Below are positions 1 to 5,101 of a stretch of 6,043 nt of DNA, in pieces (within the stretch, counting starts at the first letter, position 1; each line of letters opens with the position of its first letter). The stretch lies in contig JAUXFI010000127.1 of the NCBI GenBank assembly GCA_030620125.1, positions 1-6,043 on the forward strand. Direction: 5' to 3'. The position numbers were made by a program, and so were the translations under genes. This DNA comes from Anaerolineae bacterium (GTDB lineage: Bacteria > Chloroflexota > Anaerolineae > B4-G1). The notes beneath the pieces are model-generated. The model did not search any database, had not been told where the DNA came from, and saw only the letters and a list, made by a program, of their open reading frames with translations.

Positions 1-279
1 GCCGCCTCGAGTGGCCCCGGGAATTACGTATTCAGGGCCTACCAACGGCCCGGACATCCTGAACCGGCGGTTGTATGGTCAAGTGACATTATCTTTGACG
101 CCGACCGATGCGGCGACTCGACTGCAACGCCGTCACCGCAAACGCCGGAGCCCACACCAGAGCCAACCGCAACGCCAACGCAGGAACCTCAGGATGAACC
201 TACTGAGACGCCAGGCCCGACTGAGACGCCGGAACCCACGGAGGAGCACACACCAGAGCCAACTGCAACGCCAACGTGA
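1..279 (+). CDS. C-terminal end of a secreted or surface protein with a Pro/Thr-rich tail (5' truncated by window edge)
   Basis: Frame 1 is open from the first base to a TGA at 277-279 and gives 92 residues with no start in the window, so the gene begins upstream. Residues 1-36 (GNYVFRAYQRPGHPEP, then VVWSSDIIFD) look like the last strands of an extracellular beta-sandwich. From about residue 41 the protein becomes a low-complexity tail of TP, EPT and ETP units ending TPEPTATPT, then stops. Such tails are common linkers in exported Chloroflexota proteins, but here no membrane anchor or further domain follows. The reading frame is supported by sustained Pro/Thr/Glu bias only in this frame. The domain could not be identified and the function is unknown. 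It converges on the downstream Hsp20 gene and may share its terminator. Confidence 0.7.
   Translation, partial: AASSGPGNYVFRAYQRPGHPEPAVVWSSDIIFDADRCGDSTATPSPQTPEPTPEPTATPTQEPQDEPTETPGPTETPEPTEEHTPEPTATPT
153..276 (+). repeat. Pair of near-identical 28-bp direct repeats inside the PT-rich tail
   Basis: Positions 153-180 and 249-276 are 28-bp copies that differ at one base (C versus T). They lie 96 bp (32 codons) apart, so they stay in frame, and both encode TPEPTATPT. The intervening sequence is a more degenerate version of the same coding pattern. This is a coding repeat that could recombine to change tail length without shifting the frame. Confidence 0.75.
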
Positions 280-350
280 CGCCTGCCGAGGCGGTAATAC
301 TCACACTTGAGCCATCCCCTACGTTGCCGCTACAGTCCAATCGCTCACAG

Positions 351-381
351 AAAACAGGGCAGGGCCGCGTGGCCCTGCCCT
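351..381 (-). terminator. Intrinsic terminator of the Hsp20 pair, possibly bidirectional
   Basis: An 11-bp perfect inverted repeat (356-366 with 371-381, core GGGCAGGGCC / GGCCCTGCCC) has a 4-nt loop. Read on the minus strand it is followed by G and then TTTT (354-351), and it begins 20 nt after the Hsp20 stop codon. On the plus strand the tail is CTCCCTTTG, which is a weaker U tract, so termination of the convergent plus-strand gene here is possible but less certain. Confidence 0.85.
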
Positions 382-400
382 CTCCCTTTGTCTGCCCGGT

Positions 401-853
401 CTACTTACTCTTGACCTTGATGACCTTGGGCCTGGTCTCCTCGGCCTTGGGCAAAGTGAGCGTCAGCACACCGGCCTCAAAGACCGCCTCGGCCTTGCCC
501 GCGTTCACGGGCACGTTCAGCGTCAGCGTGCGCGAGAACGCGCCGTGGGTCCGCTCCTGGAACAGGTACTCGACGTTCTCTAGCGGCGACCGCAGCTCGC
601 CCCGGATGGTCAGAGCGTCACCTTCGATCACAATGTCCACCTCATCGGGGGTCAGCCCCGGCAGTGATGCGACAATGACGATCTCCTCCGGGGTCGTGTA
701 CACGTCCAATGGGAGCCGCAAGGGACGCTCCCGTGTGCCCTCATCCCAGGTCCGCATTGGACGGCGCACGACACTTTCCTCGACGAGCCGATTCATTGCC
801 TCGCGCAAGGTCACCATCTCGCGCCACGGATTCCAGCGTGTTACAACAGTCAT
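401..853 (-). CDS. Hsp20/alpha-crystallin family small heat-shock protein (second of tandem pair)
   Basis: This 150-residue protein is an ATP-independent holdase of the cytoplasm that binds unfolding proteins and hands them to DnaK/ClpB. The N-terminal arm (about 1-45, with TRWNPWREMVTLREAMNRL) is typical of bacterial class A sHSPs. The alpha-crystallin domain spans roughly 46-137 and contains the signature A-G-V-L-T-L-T-L-P-K at 127-136. The C-terminal extension carries the I-x-V anchor (I145-K146-V147) that docks into neighbouring dimers, so the oligomerisation parts are present and the length is normal. The ATG at 853 is fixed by an excellent ribosome site, AAAGGAGGT (860-868), 6 nt upstream. 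It lies 62 bp downstream of a paralogue and is probably cotranscribed with it. The two proteins share the arm and the C-terminal half closely but differ in the central region, so this is an old tandem duplication rather than a recent copy. Confidence 0.95.
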   Translation of the reverse strand: MTVVTRWNPWREMVTLREAMNRLVEESVVRRPMRTWDEGTRERPLRLPLDVYTTPEEIVIVASLPGLTPDEVDIVIEGDALTIRGELRSPLENVEYLFQERTHGAFSRTLTLNVPVNAGKAEAVFEAGVLTLTLPKAEETRPKVIKVKSK

Positions 854-876
854 CTTACTACCTCCTTTGTTGAACA
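839..876 (-). promoter_or_regulatory. Ribosome-binding site of the second Hsp20 gene within a possible hairpin loop
   Basis: In the mRNA, TGTTCAACA (876-868) can pair with TGTTGTAACA (848-839), forming 9 bp with one bulged base. The roughly 19-nt loop holds the SD sequence and the ATG. The second arm lies in the first codons of the gene. This would display the start site instead of hiding it, unlike known ROSE or fourU thermometers. The pairing is AU-rich and may be coincidental. The SD itself is certain; the structure is not. Confidence 0.35.
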
Positions 877-915
877 GATATCGTGGGAGAGGAAATCTCC
901 GCCCCCACTTCCCAA

Positions 916-1371
916 CTACCTGCCCTTGGCCTTGACCTTGATCACCCTGGGCTTGACCTCTTCTGCCTTGGGCAAAGTCAGGGTCAGAACGCCGTTCTCG
1001 AACTCGGCCTCGGCCTTGCCAGCCACGACAGAGACCGGGATGGTCAGCGAGCGACAGAAGGAGCCATAGCGCCGCTCGCGGCGGATATAGTTCTCCTCCT
1101 TGACCTCTTCCTCAGTCTTGGTCTCGCCCTTGATGGTCAAGGTGTCGCCAGCGACACTGACGTCCAGGTCCTCGGGCTTGACGCCGGGAATGGCCGTCTC
1201 GACGACGACGGCATCATCGGTCTCGTACATATCCACGGCCAACGCTTCCACCCCGGTTGGGGCCAGCCACCCGGCCCGTGGTCGCACGAAACTCTCCTCC
1301 ATGAGCCGGTCCATTGCCTCCCGCAGGCTAACCAGATCGCGGAAGGGCTCCCAACGTACCAAGTTTGCCAT
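916..1371 (-). CDS. Hsp20/alpha-crystallin family small heat-shock protein (first of tandem pair)
   Basis: This 151-residue cytoplasmic holdase chaperone is a paralogue of the following gene. It has the same N-terminal arm pattern (VRWEPFRDLVSLREAMDRLMEES) and an alpha-crystallin domain from about residue 45 to 136. The conserved G-V-L-T-L-T-L-P-K is at 127-135 and the C-terminal I-x-V motif at 144-146 (I-K-V) before a basic tail. The ATG at 1371 has a strong GAGGAGGT ribosome site (1378-1385) 6 nt upstream. It is the first gene after the AT-rich intergenic stretch that carries a candidate promoter and the repeat array, and it is separated from the upstream signalling operon by a strong terminator. 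It is therefore probably transcribed from its own promoter together with the second Hsp20 gene. Neither CIRCE (TTAGCACTC-N9-GAGTGCTAA) nor a HAIR (HspR) element is visible upstream, so control differs from the common HrcA and HspR schemes. Confidence 0.95.
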   Translation of the reverse strand: MANLVRWEPFRDLVSLREAMDRLMEESFVRPRAGWLAPTGVEALAVDMYETDDAVVVETAIPGVKPEDLDVSVAGDTLTIKGETKTEEEVKEENYIRRERRYGSFCRSLTIPVSVVAGKAEAEFENGVLTLTLPKAEEVKPRVIKVKAKGR

Positions 1372-1431
1372 TTCTGCACCTCCTCAGTTTGAGATAAATT
1401 TGGATTCTCATAGGTTGCGGCGGTTAAAGCA

Positions 1432-1459
1432 TATATATTCTCGCACCGTACCATTAGAA
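1432..1459 (-). promoter_or_regulatory. Candidate promoter of the Hsp20 pair
   Basis: On the minus strand, TTCTAA (1459-1454) and TATATA (1437-1432) are separated by 16 bp in an AT-rich region, and transcription would start near 1425, leaving a leader of about 54 nt. The -10 is good. The -35 matches TTGACA poorly, as expected for an activator-dependent promoter, and coincides with the last unit of the direct-repeat array. The assignment comes from sequence pattern only. Confidence 0.4.
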
Positions 1460-1492
1460 TTACACAAGAGCCGCATTAGAAATACATTGGAA
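1452..1492 (-). promoter_or_regulatory. Four 8-bp direct repeats at exact 11-bp spacing: candidate PhoB/OmpR-type operator
   Basis: On the minus strand the units are TTCCAATG (1492-1485), TTCTAATG (1481-1474), CTCTTGTG (1470-1463) and TTCTAATG (1459-1452), separated by TAT, CGG and TAA. Two units are identical, one differs by one base and one matches 5 of 8. The 11-bp period puts every unit on the same helix face. Tandem sites of this geometry are characteristic of winged-helix response regulators such as PhoB, which bind head-to-tail and often replace the -35 contact. A regulator of that family is encoded about 600 bp upstream, making it the obvious candidate, but no binding is shown. Confidence 0.55.
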
Positions 1493-1522
1493 AAAAAACG
1501 CCCCCGCGACAAACGCGGGGGC
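1491..1522 (-). terminator. Strong intrinsic terminator of the signalling operon
   Basis: A perfect 9-bp stem, GCCCCCGCG (1522-1514 on the minus strand) with CGCGGGGGC (1508-1500), encloses a 5-nt loop. It is followed on the minus strand by one G and then eight consecutive T (1498-1491). It begins 34 nt after the GTPase stop codon. The plus strand has an A-rich, not T-rich, 3' flank, so it is directional. It separates the operon from the Hsp20 pair. Confidence 0.93.
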
Positions 1523-1556
1523 AAAAAGCAAGGCAACTGCAAAAGTAACATATAGC

Positions 1557-2072
1557 TCAGCCTATGAGTATCTTTAACTCTTTCAAAACGTTGCGCGCGC
1601 TGGCTTTCTTGCTGGCAACGCATGGAACGACGGAGGCCTTCCCGTCCAGCTTTAGCGCCTTGGCGACGGCAGATGATGAGAGGGAACCATCCCCATCCTG
1701 CTTGTTCGCCACCACCAGATAAGGAACCCGGCCCTTGCGGCGAAAAGCGCGGATCAATCGCCTGGCCTGTGAAAAAGTCCCCCGGTCGCAACTATCCACC
1801 AACACAATGAACGCATGCATCTCCCTGGACAGAATGTCCCGCATAAAGTCAAAGCGCGGCTGTCCCGGCGTGCCGTACAAATGAAACAGATCTTTGCCCA
1901 GCCTGACCTGGCCATAGTCCAGGGCAACGGTAGTCTCGTCTTTCACGGACGAAAAATCGTCGCTGATACGACGCTCGGTGGAAACAACGGGGATGCTGGA
2001 GATTGTACGGATGAACTCGGTCTTGCCGGCGTTGAAGGGGCCTGTAACCACAACCTTGTAGACGTTTCCCAT
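1557..2072 (-). CDS. Small Ras-like GTPase of the COG2229 / conservon CvnD type
   Basis: This 171-residue protein is a cytoplasmic GTP-binding switch. The P-loop G-P-F-N-A-G-K-T is at residues 11-18, a switch I region with TTVALDYG is at 47-54, and the G3 region reads YGTPGQPRF (66-74). NKQD (123-126) gives guanine specificity, and C-V-A-S (151-154) is the G5 loop. The usual Asp of DxxG is absent in G3, as I recall for this family, and Pro follows the Gln where Ras and Rab proteins have Glu. The start chosen is the ATG at 2072, one nucleotide past the stop of the response regulator gene, with AAGGAAG upstream; a GTG at 2096 would add eight residues and overlap the upstream gene. Relatives in Streptomyces conservons work with Roadblock/LC7 and histidine-kinase-like partners; none is encoded here. 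It is the last gene of the operon, and its effector is unknown. Confidence 0.88.
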   Translation of the reverse strand: MGNVYKVVVTGPFNAGKTEFIRTISSIPVVSTERRISDDFSSVKDETTVALDYGQVRLGKDLFHLYGTPGQPRFDFMRDILSREMHAFIVLVDSCDRGTFSQARRLIRAFRRKGRVPYLVVANKQDGDGSLSSSAVAKALKLDGKASVVPCVASKKASARNVLKELKILIG

Positions 2073-2073
2073 G

Positions 2074-2820
2074 CTACACATCTTCCTTGTGGGCACCGGC
2101 GGACTGAGCCTGGCGCAAGTTCACGAAACGATACCCCACCCCGCGCTCGGTGAGGATGTAGCGTGGATGAGATGGATCGAGTTCGATCTTTTTCCGCAAG
2201 TAGTTGACGTACAGGCGAAGGTAATGGATTTCTTCGCGGTACTCGTAGCCCCAGACCTTGGCCAGCAGAGTCTCGTGGGGCACCACCCAGCCCGCGTTTT
2301 CGATCAAGTGATACAGCAGGCGGAACTCGGTGGGGCGCAACTTGATGCGCTGGCCTTCGACGATGACCTCGTGGCTGTTGAAATCCACGCTCAACCGGTC
2401 GTCAATGGAAAGAACGGCCCGCTCTGGCGTCTCCTGGCCCTGGGTGCGGCGCAACACTGCCTTGACGCGGCTGGTAAGCTCACGAGCGCCAAACGGTTTA
2501 GTCACGTAATCATCAGCCCCCAGATCCAACCCTCGGACCTTGTCCTCCTCGTCGGCCCGGACCGTCAGCATGATCACTGGAACATTGGACACCTCGCGCA
2601 ACACCTTCAACGTCTCGAATCCGTCCAGTTCGGGCATCATCACGTCGAGAATGATCAGGTCGGGGAGATCCGTGCGCACTCTGTCGAGCGCCTGCAGGCC
2701 GTCGTGGGATTCGATGACCCGGTACCCTTCCAGTTCCAGATTCATGCGAATGAATCGGGTCATGCGGGGTTCGTCATCTACGACTAGAACGAGTTCTCGA
2801 TGAACAGACACAGTCAGCAA
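2074..2820 (-). CDS. OmpR/PhoB-family response regulator transcription factor
   Basis: This 248-residue two-domain regulator has the normal length. The receiver domain (about 9-125) has the acidic pair D15-D16, phospho-acceptor D59 in [12 protein letters not shown]86 and K108 in VTKPF, so phosphorylation chemistry should be intact. The winged-helix domain (about 138-235) contains [17 protein letters not shown], the [14 protein letters not shown] recognition-helix region and the terminal GVGYRF hairpin. The likely starts are TTG at 2820 or GTG at 2811; neither has a clear Shine-Dalgarno site. The gap to the preceding stop is only 12 nt for the TTG, so translation may be coupled. No histidine kinase is encoded in the window. 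A candidate target is the 11-bp-period repeat array ahead of the Hsp20 genes; this is inference. A short tail ([13 protein letters not shown]) follows the DNA-binding domain. Confidence 0.94.
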   Translation of the reverse strand: MLTVSVHRELVLVVDDEPRMTRFIRMNLELEGYRVIESHDGLQALDRVRTDLPDLIILDVMMPELDGFETLKVLREVSNVPVIMLTVRADEEDKVRGLDLGADDYVTKPFGARELTSRVKAVLRRTQGQETPERAVLSIDDRLSVDFNSHEVIVEGQRIKLRPTEFRLLYHLIENAGWVVPHETLLAKVWGYEYREEIHYLRLYVNYLRKKIELDPSHPRYILTERGVGYRFVNLRQAQSAGAHKEDV

Positions 2821-2832
2821 ACTCGGCGCACG

Positions 2833-3075
2833 TCACTCGCGGACGAAACTGATGATTTCCTCTTCAGTCTCGCTGGGCAGAATCTCCACGCAGTGGATGC
2901 GTGCCCAGGGATAGATCACCGTATTGGTCTCAGGCAGAACGTAGGAGACCTCGCGCCCATCGCGTCGCCGGACGTTACTCACGATCAACACCTGGTCGGC
3001 GGGCTCAGGCAGGCGATCCATCTCTGCCACAACGGCGTCCTCGTTCAACACGTGAATCATCACGGTATGAGGCAT
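2833..3075 (-). CDS. Conserved-looking small protein of unknown function
   Basis: This 80-residue soluble protein has no signal peptide, membrane segment or cysteine cluster (one Cys only). I do not recognise a named domain. The pattern is a likely beta strand (HTVMIHVL), an acidic loop (about 20-27), a hydrophobic strand (DQVLIVSN), a basic turn (VRRRDGRE) and then alternating strands (VSYVLP, TVIYPWARIHCVEIL), with an acidic C-terminus ending SFVRE. That alternation would suit a small SH3-like or LSm-like beta barrel, but this is only a guess. The ATG at 3075 has a strong AGGAGGA site (3082-3088) 6 nt upstream, which makes it a convincing gene. It sits between the FHA and response-regulator genes, 28 nt and 12 nt from its neighbours, so it is cotranscribed and may be an adaptor in the signalling module. 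Confidence 0.82.
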   Translation of the reverse strand: MPHTVMIHVLNEDAVVAEMDRLPEPADQVLIVSNVRRRDGREVSYVLPETNTVIYPWARIHCVEILPSETEEEIISFVRE

Positions 3076-3103
3076 CTGCTATCCTCCTACAACCACTCGC
3101 GGC

Positions 3104-3616
3104 TCATTGACGAATGACGACTTTTAGTTCTATGCGGCCCAACTGAAGCTCATCCTCGTCCTTTAGCACGTGAGGCAAGTAGGGGGTCAGACGCTGCCCA
3201 CCCAGGAAGGTGCCGTTGGCGCTGCCGACGTCCTCGACTAGATAAGCCGAGCCCCGCTGATGAATCTTGCAGTGCCGGCGAGAAACGCCCGCCTCGAGTC
3301 CCCCATCGGGAGTGAGGTCCAGATCGGGGAAAATGCCGTGAGCCGCATCGAGACGCCCGACGTGGACCTCAGTAGTAGACGGCAGTTGGATCTGGCGACC
3401 AGTGGACACCACCTGGATGCGCAAGGGGATGAGAGGCACCTCGACGGCCCCTTCGGCTGGTTCGCTGGCCCACGGATTCGCCCGCGAGATCGGCAATTCC
3501 TCCTCGGGGAGCGGCTCAGTCCGCAAAGGACCGCCGGTGGGCAAGTATACCCCACACTCGCTACAGAACAGCGTACCGGGACGGTGCTTACGTCCGCAAG
3601 ATGGACATTCAATCAT
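3104..3616 (-). CDS. Zinc-ribbon plus FHA-domain phosphothreonine-binding protein
   Basis: This 170-residue protein begins with a zinc ribbon (C4-x2-C7 and C18-x2-C21, CPSC and CSEC). A Pro/Glu-rich linker (about 26-62) leads to a C-terminal FHA domain (about 64-168). The FHA phosphopeptide-binding residues are present: G87-R88, S112-R-R-H115 and S132-A-N-G-T136. FHA domains read phosphothreonine marks laid down by Ser/Thr kinases and removed by PP2C phosphatases, one of which is encoded at the start of this operon. The ATG at 3616 overlaps the end of the J-domain/vWA gene by 8 nt and has AGGGAG 8 nt upstream, indicating translational coupling. Its partner is probably a phosphoprotein of the same complex, perhaps the vWA protein; the sequence does not show which. 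Confidence 0.93.
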   Translation of the reverse strand: MIECPSCGRKHRPGTLFCSECGVYLPTGGPLRTEPLPEEELPISRANPWASEPAEGAVEVPLIPLRIQVVSTGRQIQLPSTTEVHVGRLDAAHGIFPDLDLTPDGGLEAGVSRRHCKIHQRGSAYLVEDVGSANGTFLGGQRLTPYLPHVLKDEDELQLGRIELKVVIRQ

Positions 3617-5096
3617 AAGACTTTCTCCCTGAAGCGATAGTCAGACTGCGCGTACCATATTTGAGTTGCTTGCGTCCCTTGGACGTTGGAGATGCGCCAC
3701 CGCCAATGCGCCCCGCCTCCAGCATTGCTGCCCGCGCCAACTGGACCTCTCCCAGGTTGAACAGGCGCGTGGCTATCATTTCCAGTTGATTGGTCGCCGT
3801 GTTCACGTCCCCACTCTCCAGTGCCTCCCAGGCTCGATCCTGCATCCGATAGAAAGCAACCTTGCTCAACGCATTCAAAATAGCCGGCGGCACCGGTTCA
3901 GGCGGCGGCTCGGTAGATACGAACGTGCAGCGGATGTCGCGCCGCAGCTTTTCCTCCTGCCGCCCCAAGGCCGGTATGTCACCTGTGAGTTCAAGTTGCA
4001 CAAGCCGGTGCTCCCCAATCGGCTTTTGAGCCACGCCCAACTCTAACACGATGGCCAACGGCGCGTCGGCTTGCAGCGCACCCAGGTTGATCACGCCGTC
4101 AGTAGAAGTGAGACCTTCCAGATAGGGCGAAATGCGAAACGCGCTCTCCATCCACACGCCCTCAGCAAAACGAGTCTCCAGCGTCAACCCTTGAGCAAAG
4201 ACCGTCCCCAGGCCACGCACCCTCTGTTGCAGCAGCGCGCGCACCTGACCGGGCGACGCAATGTAAGCAGAGACCCCACCGCTTTGGGTTGCGATCTCAT
4301 CGAGCAGCGTATCGTTCCAGTCCTCGCCTATCCCCATGGCCGTGACACCTATGCGGCGCGCCCCAGCCCGCCGCGCCTCGGCTACACAAGCTTCCTCGTC
4401 ACCATAAGTTTGACCATCGGTGAGCAGGATCATGTGACTGGTGACTCGATTGCTGTGGTGTCTCCCGAGTTCCGACAGTCCGAGTTGCATGCCTTGCAGA
4501 ATCTCGGTTCCACCGCTGGCCCAGATGGCGGAAACCCTGGCCTTGGCACTTGCACGGTTGATACTCGCCCGGCTGGGCAGCACGATCTCGGCCTTGTCGT
4601 CAAAAGCGACCACCGCCAGCGTGTCATCATCGTGTAGCTCGTCAATGATCTGGCGTGCTGCTCCCTTGACGTTTTCCAGCCGTGCTCCTTGCATCGAGGT
4701 GCTGCGGTCAATCACCAGGCACAGGTTAAGCGGCAGCCGCTGGCCTCGCGCGGTCGCAGCCGGTTGTATCTCGATCAAGAAATAGACCACCTGCTCTTCG
4801 TAAAGAGAACAGAACTGGTTCTGACTCGGCAGGATTCCCCAGGCAAGCACCGCATCTTCGCCCAATCCCAACTCGGCCCGCTGCCGGTCGTAAGCGCGGC
4901 GGCGATACAAATCGCTCAGAATGGCGTAGGCCAACTGGGCCTCGTGGAACACTGTCGTGGGGACACTCTCCGTCCGGCTGTCGGGATGAGAACGGCGAGC
5001 CAATTCGCGATAGGCATGCTTGATCTCCTCACCCGTTGCGGATGGAGCCACGCCCAGGATGGCGTAGTAATCCTTCTCGACGTCCATTTTGTCCAT
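3609..5096 (-). CDS. J-domain / von Willebrand factor A fusion protein
   Basis: This 495-residue protein opens with a J domain (about 7-72) carrying the intact H37-P38-D39 motif needed to stimulate DnaK ATPase and a helix IV like canonical DnaJ (YRRRAYDRQR). A linker and beta region (about 80-120) precede a vWA domain (about 121-300) with a complete metal-binding MIDAS: D130-x-S132-x-S134, T197 and D227. The remaining part has a beta-rich segment (about 305-400) and a helical C-terminus (about 408-465, NALSKVAFYRMQDRAWEALESG) like the tails of other bacterial vWA proteins. No signal peptide or membrane segment is present, so it is cytoplasmic. It lacks the zinc-finger and substrate-binding parts of true DnaJ. 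The ATG at 5096 lies 5 nt after the phosphatase stop; an ATG at 5087 is an alternative. The next gene overlaps its end by 8 nt. It probably acts as a metal-dependent scaffold that recruits DnaK; this role is inferred. Confidence 0.92.
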   Translation of the reverse strand: MDKMDVEKDYYAILGVAPSATGEEIKHAYRELARRSHPDSRTESVPTTVFHEAQLAYAILSDLYRRRAYDRQRAELGLGEDAVLAWGILPSQNQFCSLYEEQVVYFLIEIQPAATARGQRLPLNLCLVIDRSTSMQGARLENVKGAARQIIDELHDDDTLAVVAFDDKAEIVLPSRASINRASAKARVSAIWASGGTEILQGMQLGLSELGRHHSNRVTSHMILLTDGQTYGDEEACVAEARRAGARRIGVTAMGIGEDWNDTLLDEIATQSGGVSAYIASPGQVRALLQQRVRGLGTVFAQGLTLETRFAEGVWMESAFRISPYLEGLTSTDGVINLGALQADAPLAIVLELGVAQKPIGEHRLVQLELTGDIPALGRQEEKLRRDIRCTFVSTEPPPEPVPPAILNALSKVAFYRMQDRAWEALESGDVNTATNQLEMIATRLFNLGEVQLARAAMLEAGRIGGGASPTSKGRKQLKYGTRSLTIASGRKSYD

Positions 5097-5101
5097 GTGT
5101 C

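Noticed and set aside
280..293. Small hairpin CGCCT-GCCG-AGGCG just after the plus-strand stop as a terminator
   Set aside because: The stem is only 5 bp and is followed by GTAATAC with no T-run; the hairpin at 356-381 is a far better candidate.
886..900. Hairpin GGAGA-GGAAA-TCTCC between the Hsp20 genes as a terminator or processing site
   Set aside because: The stem is 5 bp and has no T-tract on either strand, so it is too weak to call.
883..1392. Plus-strand open frame of 169 codons opposite the first Hsp20 gene
   Set aside because: It mirrors the Hsp20 coding sequence in the opposite direction and has no independent support.
1372..1431. RNA thermometer in the leader of the first Hsp20 gene
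   Set aside because: Only 4-5 bp pairings with the SD were found (for example CTCA with TGAG over a 3-nt loop); no ROSE or fourU pattern is present.
1386..1490. CIRCE or HAIR heat-shock operator ahead of the Hsp20 genes
   Set aside because: No TTAGCACTC/GAGTGCTAA or CTTGAGT/ACTCAAG inverted repeat is present; the repeats found are direct, not inverted.
2071..2787. Long plus-strand open frame opposite the response regulator
   Set aside because: It is the antisense shadow of a gene with complete receiver and winged-helix motifs; its own translation has no recognisable domain.
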